Part shown: in pieces, positions 26,240 to 35,063 of the stretch
How the letters are laid out: each line of letters starts with the position of its first letter
How positions within the stretch are numbered: the first letter of the stretch is position 1
Assembly: GCF_021021475.1 (NCBI RefSeq)
Contig: NZ_JAINWL010000002.1
Location: 682,001-746,000, forward strand
Source: Citromicrobium bathyomarinum
GTDB lineage: Bacteria; Pseudomonadota; Alphaproteobacteria; Sphingomonadales; Sphingomonadaceae
DNA: 64,000 bases
Direction of reading: 5' to 3'
Position numbers and translations under genes: made by a program
The notes under the pieces: model-generated
The model's input: only the letters and a program-made list of their open reading frames with translations
Databases searched by the model: none
What the model was told of the DNA's origin: nothing

Positions 26240-26652
26240 TGCGAGAATATCGAACGCTGGAAATCAGAGGGTATGCAGGCGCATAATAGGGCACGGCGAC
26301 CACTGTTTTCCCCCATCCGGTCTGTCCACGGGACGAGGGGGGGGGGGCGAACCCCGCAAGGGTCCAGCATTTTCGCGGCTTTGGAAGGTTCTAGGCCGAT
26401 AAAGCCAAAATGGCGGAGACGGAGGGATTCGACCTAAGGCGTCAAGCCTATGATTTTACAAGTTGGATATGGCCTGCGATCTCCATAATACCCCGTGCGC
26501 TACCCCGCTCTTTTGAGGAGATCTTTAAATCAGAGCGGTCTACGGACCGTATACGCGTTTGCCTTCGCTAATACCCCTTACGCCCAGTATTCTCCCGTTC
26601 GAGGTTTTGGAAGCGCTTTCGGAAAACTCCGCGTCGCGTGCGATCCTACGAG
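26240..26652. other. Non-coding junction with poly-G tract at the edge of the defence island
   Basis: 413 bases without a credible gene. It contains an 11-G homopolymer at 26337-26347, the second copy of the direct repeat (26407-26424), and beyond it AT-richer sequence unlike the flanking genes. The change in character marks the left edge of the acquired region. No integrase remnant is recognisable. Confidence 0.5.
26407..26424. repeat. Direct repeat copy B, tRNA-3'-end-like (putative att remnant)
   Basis: Exact copy of the 18 bases at 20844-20861. Here the resemblance to the reverse complement of a tRNA 3' end extends a little further (GGATTCGA at 26423-26430, complementary to a T-loop), then is lost. 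This is expected for an attachment-site duplicate left by an integrase. Confidence 0.62.
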
Positions 26653-29589
26653 TCAGCCCATGGTTCGAAGGCCTGCTAGAATGGAGATGGCCGGAGGTTC
26701 ATCAACCTGTAGTGCGCCGCCCCTGTAAGCATTGATCAACGCTAACGCTTCTTCCATGCACATCTCGAGCGACATGCACTGTCGCTCAAGAGCAGCCACC
26801 TGCCCCAGCCATAGTTCTTCCGGTACGCCCTCTGGTCGGCCTGCTCTGCGACGCTCTGCGGCTAATTCGCGGTTTCGAAGTTCTGCAGAATAGCTGGCAG
26901 CAGTTTGCGCTGCGATGATTTCCAGTCGGCTTGCAGCCTGCTGGCGTGCCGTTTTGTGGAAATCCTTGCTGACCTTGGCCACGTGCATCCCATTCTCTGC
27001 TTCCCATCTCTCTGCCAGATCCCTGCTGACAACTGGCTGGGTTGCGGCCTTTCCTCGGGCCGCTGCTTTGCCGTCTTCAGCAAACGGCTGAAGGCATGCC
27101 TCGACTTCTTCCCGAGTCAGACTCCGATAGCCATCGCTCGATTGCGCAGCGCCGGACAGAACCAGCTGCGCCGGTGTCGAAAGCCGGACGGCCCGTTGGA
27201 TTGCCTGCCAATGGCTTCTCAGAGCCTTCCGATCCTCTAGCAGTTGTGTGCGTTGAGCTTCGGTCGGTGTAGTTTTGAGCAGCTTTTGTGCTGAGACTGA
27301 CCAGAGCTCAGGAATAAAAGAGTCCGGAAACGGATCAAAAAGGGTCGCTGTCAGGAAGACATTGCCACCCACAGCAAGAGCAGAGTGACCCTCGGGGAGC
27401 ATGACGATCATCTGCACCGTGTGTTGTTCTCTGCCGAAGCTCGTTTCCGCAATTGCCCGGTATCCGGCGACTAGGGCATCGAAAATGTCGTTCCCGTTAT
27501 CGATGAAATGAAGCGGTCGCCCAGTATCTTCACCTTGGTCGGTCAATACCGATCGGCGAGGGGGAGAAGCCATGTCAGCACGACGCAAGATGCAGGGCAC
27601 GTGATCCGCCATCCATCGGTCAGTACCGACCCCAGGCAAAAGAAAAGGGCTTTCAGCTGCCCGGTTTTTCTCAGTTCGCGGATACCAGAGCGTCCGGAAC
27701 ACGTAGCTGTCAGACTTGTCTTTCCTCACGTCGACATCGAAATCAGAGGCCTTGCTCATGAGTTTGAGCCAAGATCCGATTGCCCGCTCTTTCTTCGCGA
27801 CAGGATCTCGGCCCTGCACATCGAGCGCGAGAGGCCTGTTCTCGCCTACGTTCTGAACCCAGATATCGGACAGATTCCGAGCTTCATCTGCCATCTCGGA
27901 AACTTCCTGCCTGAAAGTGCTGGGCAGACTTTGTTCGGTCTCGGCGAGCTTTGGGATGTCGGCCGGTATCCGGCCAGCAATAGCCGCTCGAGCCAGAAGT
28001 TCCTGCACGTCCTCAAGCTGTCCCGGTGACAAGGGTGGTAATGGCGATCCAAAGACACCCATGGCGTCCATGCAGTCTGCAACCGCGGCTTCCTGCGACC
28101 CTTCGACCAAGATTCTCCAGATATCTACCCAACGCTGCCCATCTCGGTCAGCACTCCCCCCATTCAGTCGATCAATGCGCCCGATCAGCTGGTCTATGCT
28201 GTCAATTTCCCAAGGAAGAGCGTAAAAAATGATACTGCTCGAGACCTGATGCAGGTTGAGACCCGCCTGCACCCAGTCACCGACCAGCAACAGGCGGCTT
28301 TCCCCCGAGTTGAGCGGTGCCAGTGTCGCCTGCATCTCTCGAAGATTCGCCACTCTGTCCTCTTGGCCCGCAGATGGCCGGCGCAGTATGGAGATTGCAT
28401 CATCAAGTTCAGGAAAATATCGAGGAAGGGCCGCAACCAGCATCTCGATCGTCGGGTTGTCGCCGCAGACGATAACGAACTTCCGATCCGGTTTCCTAGC
28501 CCATTGGTCGGCTAGGATGTCGAGAAGCGCGGAAAGTCGTGAATCTCCCGGGTCATCTAGGGTAAGCTGGCGGGCTGCAGAGGCGACCATTCCAAGCTGG
28601 TCGCCGCGCTCGGCGACATCACCAAGTACGGAACGTGCAGCCCGTGCACTTCGCTGCAATGACTTCGCCGCAGTCCAGTGAGGGCCCTCGAAACCAGACC
28701 TCGGATCCGTGTTGCCTACCAGTTCAAGTGCGATCTCGGACCTGAGCCGCTCATGCTGCAGTGGTTGGACACGAACCACATGATTCCGTCTTCGCGGGAG
28801 CCGATCGCTCCAGTCTCTCCTGCTGTTCCGGATGATACGCCTTCCAGCAGCGTACTGCGCTTGTACGACCGGCAGGGGTTGATCGTCATCCTCCAGTGCC
28901 GCCATGCCGCTGGCCTCGCGATCCGCGAGGAGCTCGTCGATTGTCCTCTCCTCAAATCTCGCGAGCTTTGCAAGCTCTGGCTCCAAAATGTGCATGAGCG
29001 GATTTCGCCAAGTCACGTCAGCAAGACGAGGTGTCGCCGAAAGTACCAGCACCTGCCGAAATCCTTCCGTAAGCTGGGAGATCGTCTGTACGGTCTCGCG
29101 CGGCATCGTCTGGGGTTCGTCGATAATGATAAGATCGAAGATCTGGCTGTCAGCCTGGAAGAGCAATGTGCCTTCTTCATCCCTGACAGTGAGATCACCG
29201 GCCCGGACGAGAGTGATCGGCGGCAGATTTGCCTTATCGAAATCCGACTCTCCGACCAAGGCGGGCATAACGTGCCCTTTTGTCCAGCACTCATCCTGCC
29301 ACTGTGAAAGAAGGTGGCCGGGAAGCACCACCAAGGTCTTGTGACTGGGGTCTTGGAACCTGAGGGCGTTGATGACCATGAGGGCCTGAACCGTCTTCCC
29401 GAGGCCGACTTCATCACTGATCAGGTGACGTATGCGAAACTCGCCGAGTAGCTTGCGAACGGTGGCGAGCTGATGCGGAAGTGGATCCGCGGCAACGCCA
29501 AGCGCGCCGCACAGTCCCTCGCTTAGCGCAAAGGCGTGCATGCGCCATGCACCCACGCAATTCACGAATCTCAAGTATGGATCGTTCAT
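26653..29589 (-). CDS. SNF2/RapA-family helicase, DrmD-like
   Basis: 978 residues. The N-terminal ATPase lobe has SDEVGLGKT (Walker A, residues 58-66), QWQDE, the Walker B box as DEPQ (157-160) where SNF2 proteins usually have DEAH, and LSATPR (183-188). The C-terminal lobe has GLNL (443-446) and DQLIGRIDR (466-474). The last 500 residues are less conserved and partly charged coiled-coil. The RapA-like lobe order and context beside drmA/drmB suggest DrmD, the SNF2 helicase of class 1 DISARM; identity with DrmD needs a profile search. Start ATG overlaps the stop of the 987-residue gene (ATGA), so the two are co-expressed leftward. Confidence 0.8.
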   Translation of the reverse strand: MNDPYLRFVNCVGAWRMHAFALSEGLCGALGVAADPLPHQLATVRKLLGEFRIRHLISDEVGLGKTVQALMVINALRFQDPSHKTLVVLPGHLLSQWQDECWTKGHVMPALVGESDFDKANLPPITLVRAGDLTVRDEEGTLLFQADSQIFDLIIIDEPQTMPRETVQTISQLTEGFRQVLVLSATPRLADVTWRNPLMHILEPELAKLARFEERTIDELLADREASGMAALEDDDQPLPVVQAQYAAGRRIIRNSRRDWSDRLPRRRNHVVRVQPLQHERLRSEIALELVGNTDPRSGFEGPHWTAAKSLQRSARAARSVLGDVAERGDQLGMVASAARQLTLDDPGDSRLSALLDILADQWARKPDRKFVIVCGDNPTIEMLVAALPRYFPELDDAISILRRPSAGQEDRVANLREMQATLAPLNSGESRLLLVGDWVQAGLNLHQVSSSIIFYALPWEIDSIDQLIGRIDRLNGGSADRDGQRWVDIWRILVEGSQEAAVADCMDAMGVFGSPLPPLSPGQLEDVQELLARAAIAGRIPADIPKLAETEQSLPSTFRQEVSEMADEARNLSDIWVQNVGENRPLALDVQGRDPVAKKERAIGSWLKLMSKASDFDVDVRKDKSDSYVFRTLWYPRTEKNRAAESPFLLPGVGTDRWMADHVPCILRRADMASPPRRSVLTDQGEDTGRPLHFIDNGNDIFDALVAGYRAIAETSFGREQHTVQMIVMLPEGHSALAVGGNVFLTATLFDPFPDSFIPELWSVSAQKLLKTTPTEAQRTQLLEDRKALRSHWQAIQRAVRLSTPAQLVLSGAAQSSDGYRSLTREEVEACLQPFAEDGKAAARGKAATQPVVSRDLAERWEAENGMHVAKVSKDFHKTARQQAASRLEIIAAQTAASYSAELRNRELAAERRRAGRPEGVPEELWLGQVAALERQCMSLEMCMEEALALINAYRGGALQVDEPPAISILAGLRTMG

Positions 29590-32549
29590 GACATGACCGT
29601 TTCAGGCAGATCTCTGGCGGTAAGCCGCCATCTCAATGTGACATAGCGCACGGCACGGGCTGTCTGAGGATCTGACACAGCACGAGCGAGAGCGTCAGCC
29701 CAGTTCTCGTCTGCAACCACTTGCGCTGGCGATAGCCAGAACTGGAGCAGAGCGCGAATTTCGGTCCTGCCCATCCATCTGAAGCCGGGCCTCCTGAAGC
29801 TGTCGACATGACAACTGTCGAGCAGATCAACCAGATCGTCCTGCGTGAGATCACCATATGATGCGCCGACCAGCGTGTCCCAGCGCCGTGCCGGAAGTAT
29901 CTGTGATCGGAACATTGGTAGAGTTGTGATCTCGCTTGCTTCCTTGAGAGCGGAAAGCCAGACATGGGGCAGCCTGCTCATATCGGGTTCCTCAAAGGTC
30001 TCGAGGCCATGATCTTCATGATATCTGCGCAGGTCGTCATACGCATCGATAACAGCCATATCGAGATCAGCTGCAGTCTCGTCGCTCCATTCGGCAATGG
30101 CTTGGTCCAGATCAGGGAGTTCAAGCCGTAGTCGCTCTAGGAGAAAAGTGTTCAGCCGGGTCTGATCGGATCGGTTCGTAATCGGTGGCAGCTCGTTCCC
30201 TCTCGTCAACCATCGTCTCCCCGCGCAATTGAGCAGCGCTCCGTGAGACGTGAGAATGGAGAGATCTAGTTTGGCCTCCTGTTCAAACCATGGATCGCCG
30301 CACAGAATTTGTATCAATGCAGCATCAAGTTCCTCGGCTATCAGCTTTCGCTTCCAGTCACCGACCGCGTTGCTGCAGCTTGCCAGACGCCAGGCGACTG
30401 ACGCGCGCGCAAGGTCCCCTATTCCGGGCATCTCAGAACTACCGGATGCCTCACGAATGACTGGCGGGACCCTGCACTGCTCGGGGGCAATCGAGTTCCG
30501 ATTTCCGATCAGCACAAGACCTGAGCTGAGAGCTTCGTGGTCGCTTGCATCCGGCATGACAAGACGCAGGTCTGACATCCCGTTCCACTGGCCTCGCGGC
30601 AGGGGAGAATCAGCTGTCGCACACAAAGACCCCACTGGTGTGGATGACCCGTCTTCGGTCGACCACAATTCGGTGACAGGGTCGAAGAGCCGACGGTTGA
30701 TCGGCGGCGGCAGGTCGACGAGCATTGCGCGGAACCCATCCACTTCCACCCGCAACCTAGCGGTGGCTAGCCCGACCTGCTCCGATATCAGATGCGATCT
30801 GATTTCGTGCAGGATTCCGGAGCTTCCACGGATGAGACAGGGCACACGTTCCAGAACTCCGTGGGCGTCAACCGGGGGGCGGCCTGATGCGGATAGTCGC
30901 ATACGAACAGGCACATTCTCCAACGCGACGGGGGCAGTGATGCGAACCGAAAGATTACCACTCTCGAGATCGGCTATGGTGGGTGATAACGGGTCGACGA
31001 ATATTTCTGCCCGCTCTGTCTCTGGAGCCTCGACCACCTCGAACTCGATCGTGCCTGCGTCCCCGCCGATGTCTTCGATCGAATGTTCGCCCGGTTGCGG
31101 CTCGAAGACCCACCAGGTCCGCTCGCCAAACCGATCGAACTTCGAAGGGGCGCGTTCCGCGTCAAGCCTCAGAGGAGCGTTAGGAACCTCTGTCGAAGCC
31201 ATTACGCCGAAACCTGCAGCGAACTTCGCAATTTCACCGGGTAGTGGAAGACCCAGAACCCTTAAGCCCGAACGGGCTGAAGAAACGTGAAAACCAGCAT
31301 TCCTCAACAGTTCCGCATCGGCTTTGTCATCGGTCGAAAGCCAGTGGAACTCGGGTGTCTCGTCGTCGACGGAAGCTCCCCATCTTATAACCTGCGATCC
31401 GGTGGGGATTCGTTCACCCGGGAAGACAGCAAAAGCCTCTACGCCCCCGGCACCAACGAGAAAGTAGGACGCGACCTTCGGCTGCAGAGCGGAAAGCAAC
31501 CTTTCACTGGCATCATCTTCCTGTGCTCTCGTGCCTTCCCGGCGGAGCGGGCTTTGGGGCAAGCTGGTCGGGGCACCGATCGCCATTGAACCACCAAAGA
31601 GAAAAAAGTGGAGGTCGACCGCTCTATCGGAGCCAATCGCCCTGATCCTGTCTCCAGCGCATCGCAATAGGATCGTCACTTCTTCTCTCACCTCGGTCGA
31701 GAGAACCGGCCCTCGGATGAGCACCGTTGTCGGTGTCTGCTCCATCAGGGAAAGAACGAAACGCGCCGGTGGTATATCGGTTACGGCTTTCGCCCTGCGT
31801 TCCGTGATGCGTCGGGCCTCCCGGATTGCAATGGAAGAGGCGGCGTCCTTTCGCAGATCGTGATCGATGCGAGCCAGTATCTCGTCTGAAAGCCAGCCTG
31901 CCGACCCCGGATAAAGGAGCCGTCTGGTCACCTCAGTCGCGGTATCGGCCTCATGAAGCCAGTTCTCGAACCTGCGGCCAGCCTGGCCTGCAGCAACCTG
32001 GACGAGGTATCGATAGAGCGCGTCAGGGTCTTTCCCAGAGAAACCCGCACGGAGCGCCTGTTGCAAAGCTCGGGCTAGCTGAGGCTGCAGCTCGAGCGGG
32101 ACCAGTGCATTGGCAATTGGCCAAGCGATCAGCGGGAAATGGAGCTCCCATGGACTCTTTCCCGGTCTCGCTATTGCATTCTCGCGATGGGCAACCTCGA
32201 AAAGGCGGACGAGCCCCGAGCGGAAACCGCTTCCGGCGGCAACATGGAGATCCTGTTCGATGACGGGCCAGAAATCGGTGCCCGTTCCCCGATAGCGATA
32301 TCCTACCTCTGCGGTTGCCGCGAGCAGCGGCAGATAGCACCAGTTCCACTGCGGACTGGAGAGACCAGGATCGAGTTCGAGCTGCCGTCGCAGCAGGTTT
32401 CTCAGGTTCGATAATTGTTCGGCATTCCGGCCGTGTTCGATCATGAATACGGGAAATTCGCCGCGATAAGCCGAAAGTTCTGCAATGTGATCGCCGATTT
32501 CGCGATGTTCTTCTTTCAGGGATGCAAACGCCGGCATTGTTGCTTTCAA
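29586..32549 (-). CDS. Large uncharacterised defence-island protein (987 residues)
   Basis: I do not recognise a family. Residues 1-260 look mainly helical, 260-620 beta-rich with Ig-like or barrel-like strand patterns (VRITAPVALENVPVRMRLSASGRPP), and 690-987 again helical with many Trp/Leu. I see no P-loop, nuclease, methylase or phospholipase-D motif. It is first in a two-gene leftward unit with the SNF2 helicase (four-base overlap) and divergent from the UvrD/drmAB unit. A structural, DNA-loading or sensor partner of the helicase is the simplest inference. The codon composition is like the rest of the island. Confidence 0.8.
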   Translation of the reverse strand: MKATMPAFASLKEEHREIGDHIAELSAYRGEFPVFMIEHGRNAEQLSNLRNLLRRQLELDPGLSSPQWNWCYLPLLAATAEVGYRYRGTGTDFWPVIEQDLHVAAGSGFRSGLVRLFEVAHRENAIARPGKSPWELHFPLIAWPIANALVPLELQPQLARALQQALRAGFSGKDPDALYRYLVQVAAGQAGRRFENWLHEADTATEVTRRLLYPGSAGWLSDEILARIDHDLRKDAASSIAIREARRITERRAKAVTDIPPARFVLSLMEQTPTTVLIRGPVLSTEVREEVTILLRCAGDRIRAIGSDRAVDLHFFLFGGSMAIGAPTSLPQSPLRREGTRAQEDDASERLLSALQPKVASYFLVGAGGVEAFAVFPGERIPTGSQVIRWGASVDDETPEFHWLSTDDKADAELLRNAGFHVSSARSGLRVLGLPLPGEIAKFAAGFGVMASTEVPNAPLRLDAERAPSKFDRFGERTWWVFEPQPGEHSIEDIGGDAGTIEFEVVEAPETERAEIFVDPLSPTIADLESGNLSVRITAPVALENVPVRMRLSASGRPPVDAHGVLERVPCLIRGSSGILHEIRSHLISEQVGLATARLRVEVDGFRAMLVDLPPPINRRLFDPVTELWSTEDGSSTPVGSLCATADSPLPRGQWNGMSDLRLVMPDASDHEALSSGLVLIGNRNSIAPEQCRVPPVIREASGSSEMPGIGDLARASVAWRLASCSNAVGDWKRKLIAEELDAALIQILCGDPWFEQEAKLDLSILTSHGALLNCAGRRWLTRGNELPPITNRSDQTRLNTFLLERLRLELPDLDQAIAEWSDETAADLDMAVIDAYDDLRRYHEDHGLETFEEPDMSRLPHVWLSALKEASEITTLPMFRSQILPARRWDTLVGASYGDLTQDDLVDLLDSCHVDSFRRPGFRWMGRTEIRALLQFWLSPAQVVADENWADALARAVSDPQTARAVRYVTLRWRLTARDLPETVMS

Positions 32550-32733
32550 TTCAAACGCGGCTTTTTCGGGGGTATTCCAAAAAGGCGGTTGCCCCTAATC
32601 GCCCTATCGGCAACATACTGACCCACAGATATGAGGCAGGTCAACATCGATCTGTTGCCGCATAATGTTAAAATTGTTAACTTTTTGGTGTCGGGTGGCA
32701 ACAGGCTTGCATGATTATTCGGAACTGCGTCGC

Positions 32734-35037
32734 ATGGCAGATCTTGTGCGAAGTTTCGTGCATGCGCGCAAGTCAGCCAGCGTCGCAGAAATCAGCGAAT
32801 GGGCGAGGCAATTTCTGGAGCGGGGGCCGAATACCGGCCTCGATGCACGACTGGATGCGACGATCAATCTACTGTGCACGACGGGTGATGTCGGCTTCGG
32901 CAGCATACGGAACGAACGTGTGCTGTTTTCCTTGGCAGAGCGGATCATAAAGCTCCCCGACGGCAGATCGATTGCTTTGGGCGATCACGGGATGCCTATG
33001 GAAGCGAACCAGGATGCGCTTTTCCCGGAAGCCGGTGCTCCCCCTACGCACAGTCTGCTTGAATATCTTCAGGAGCTCGATGACGCGCCACCTCCTCGGA
33101 TCGGCAGGCCGCTATCGCCGGCGGGCAAGTGGTCGGAACAAAAGGCAATTCCAAGGGAACTCTCCCGGGCCCTTGCACTTTGCGGCAAATTCGACCCGGT
33201 CACTCTCGAATGGTCCACGAGCAAGGCAAACGCCGATTTTCTCAGCGAATGGTTCGGCGCACTTCACGATACTGAGCCACGAGCAGACCCGGCGGGATTT
33301 GATGACAAGCAGGAAGAGGCAGTCGGGGTTCCGGCCTCTGGAAGGATGATAATCGAGGCGGGCCCCGGATCGGGAAAGACCTTTGTCGCATGCACGCGGG
33401 TTGCATCGCTTGTCGAACGCGAAGAGGCCATCCCGTCGCGGATTCTCGTCCTGAGTTTCACGCGCGTTGCCGTCGCGGAATTGCGCGACCGGATATCGAC
33501 ATTTTCTCATGGATCAGGAAGAACGGCGTCGGTCCACATCCGTACCTTCGATGCTTTCGCCTCGCGCCTGCTCGCGATTGCCGGAATACCGGCCAAGGGC
33601 GAACATGACGCGAGCATCCGTGCGGCCACCCGCATTCTCCAGAGTCGCGATCCGCTGGTTCTCGATGTCGTTGATCGCTTCGAGCATGTTGTCATCGATG
33701 AGGCACAGGATCTCGTCGGCGATCGCCATTCTTTCTGCGAGGCGCTCGTAAATGCCCTTCACCCAAGTTGCGGAGTCACCGTTCTGGGTGATCCGGCTCA
33801 GGCGATCTACGGGTACCAGGCTAACGACCCTGACGCGGCCTCATTCATCGAGGTTATTCGTGATAGGCCGGATTTCGCGATCTTGCGCCTTGACCGCGAC
33901 CACCGGACACGGTCGGCTCCCTTGCGTGAAATGTTCGCAGGCTGTCGCGAAAGACTGCTGGTACCGGAGCCCGATCCGAAAGCACGATATTTCGACATCC
34001 GAGAGCGTATTCAGGCAGCTGCCGTCGAAAGCGGATTAACCAGCTTTTCCGGCCACGCATCGACAACCCGTGGCCTAATCCTGACCCGAACGCGTCGCTC
34101 TCTACTCACCGTGGCCGAGACCTTGCGGTCTCAGGGCCGTGCATTCCGCATGCGTGTGCCGGACCGGCCTCTGCATGTCGAGGCTTGGATCGGTGCGACG
34201 CTAGGCGGCCTGCCCGGCAAAGAGAGAATTTCCCGCGATGGCTTTCTCGCCCTGTTTGAAGACCTCACGCCTTCCTGCGGGCGGGATGCCCTCGAATGCT
34301 GGCAAATTCTTCAAGATCTTGACGGATCGATTGGCGAACATGTCGTCGTCTCGAACATAGCGGAAGCTCTAGAGGACCCGCCTCTTGGAATTGTGCGCGA
34401 GCATGAAGGTAGTGCAGGACCCCTGCTGTCCACGATCCACGCAATCAAGGGGCGGGAAAGCGACCGCGTACTTCTGCTTCTGACACGGGCTCCGTCTGCG
34501 GAAGACGTCGACTGGGACGAGGAAGCGAGGGCGCTGTATGTCGGGGCGACGCGTGCGTCCGCCGAGCTGCGTACGGCATGGATTTCCCCTTCCAAGTACT
34601 ATCGAACCGGTCAGCCGGAACGATACTGGGCACCGCGAGCGAATTACAGAATGCTTGAGATCGGCCTCGATGGCGACCTATTAACGTGGAGCGAACTTTC
34701 GAAGAAAGGACTGCTCGACAATCCTCGAGCTACCATTGCTGGGATCTGGTCTGCGGCAGGCGCATCGGCTCCAATCCGGGCCGTCCGCGACCGGGATGGA
34801 AATTACCTGCTGTTCGCTAATGACGGGGAACCTCCCGCGCTGGGCTGCCTTTCCGGGGCCTTCATAGAGGCCATGGGCACAATCATTCAGGCAACCGGAG
34901 ATGACGCCGGCCCTGAGGCGGTTGACGGCATCATGGTCTCTGGCGCCACGACCGTTGTCTCCAGCGGGCTAGCTGGGAATTTACCTCCTATCGGGCTTAT
35001 GCCCTTGCTTAGTGGCTTCTGCAGGATCGATCGCTGA
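32734..35037 (+). CDS. UvrD/Rep-like superfamily 1 helicase of the defence island
   Basis: 767 residues from ATG 32734 (MADLVRSF); an upstream in-frame ATG at 32665 has no ribosome site. The first 200 residues are unassigned. The helicase core has the P-loop EAGPGSGKTFVA (about 206-217), LVLSFTRVAVAELRDR, motif II VIDEAQDLVGDR (about 320), GDPAQAIYGYQ, LDRDHRTR, and a C-terminal STIHAIKGRESDRVLLL with LYVGATRAS. All UvrD-type motifs look intact. It starts the rightward unit that continues with drmA-like 26 bases later. Confidence 0.88.
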   Translation: MADLVRSFVHARKSASVAEISEWARQFLERGPNTGLDARLDATINLLCTTGDVGFGSIRNERVLFSLAERIIKLPDGRSIALGDHGMPMEANQDALFPEAGAPPTHSLLEYLQELDDAPPPRIGRPLSPAGKWSEQKAIPRELSRALALCGKFDPVTLEWSTSKANADFLSEWFGALHDTEPRADPAGFDDKQEEAVGVPASGRMIIEAGPGSGKTFVACTRVASLVEREEAIPSRILVLSFTRVAVAELRDRISTFSHGSGRTASVHIRTFDAFASRLLAIAGIPAKGEHDASIRAATRILQSRDPLVLDVVDRFEHVVIDEAQDLVGDRHSFCEALVNALHPSCGVTVLGDPAQAIYGYQANDPDAASFIEVIRDRPDFAILRLDRDHRTRSAPLREMFAGCRERLLVPEPDPKARYFDIRERIQAAAVESGLTSFSGHASTTRGLILTRTRRSLLTVAETLRSQGRAFRMRVPDRPLHVEAWIGATLGGLPGKERISRDGFLALFEDLTPSCGRDALECWQILQDLDGSIGEHVVVSNIAEALEDPPLGIVREHEGSAGPLLSTIHAIKGRESDRVLLLLTRAPSAEDVDWDEEARALYVGATRASAELRTAWISPSKYYRTGQPERYWAPRANYRMLEIGLDGDLLTWSELSKKGLLDNPRATIAGIWSAAGASAPIRAVRDRDGNYLLFANDGEPPALGCLSGAFIEAMGTIIQATGDDAGPEAVDGIMVSGATTVVSSGLAGNLPPIGLMPLLSGFCRIDR

Positions 35038-35063
35038 GGACCGCATGGATCGGGAAATATGAA

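Noticed and set aside
26400-26432. Complete tRNA gene
   Set aside because: Only about 22 bases resemble a tRNA 3' end on the minus strand; the rest of the cloverleaf is absent.
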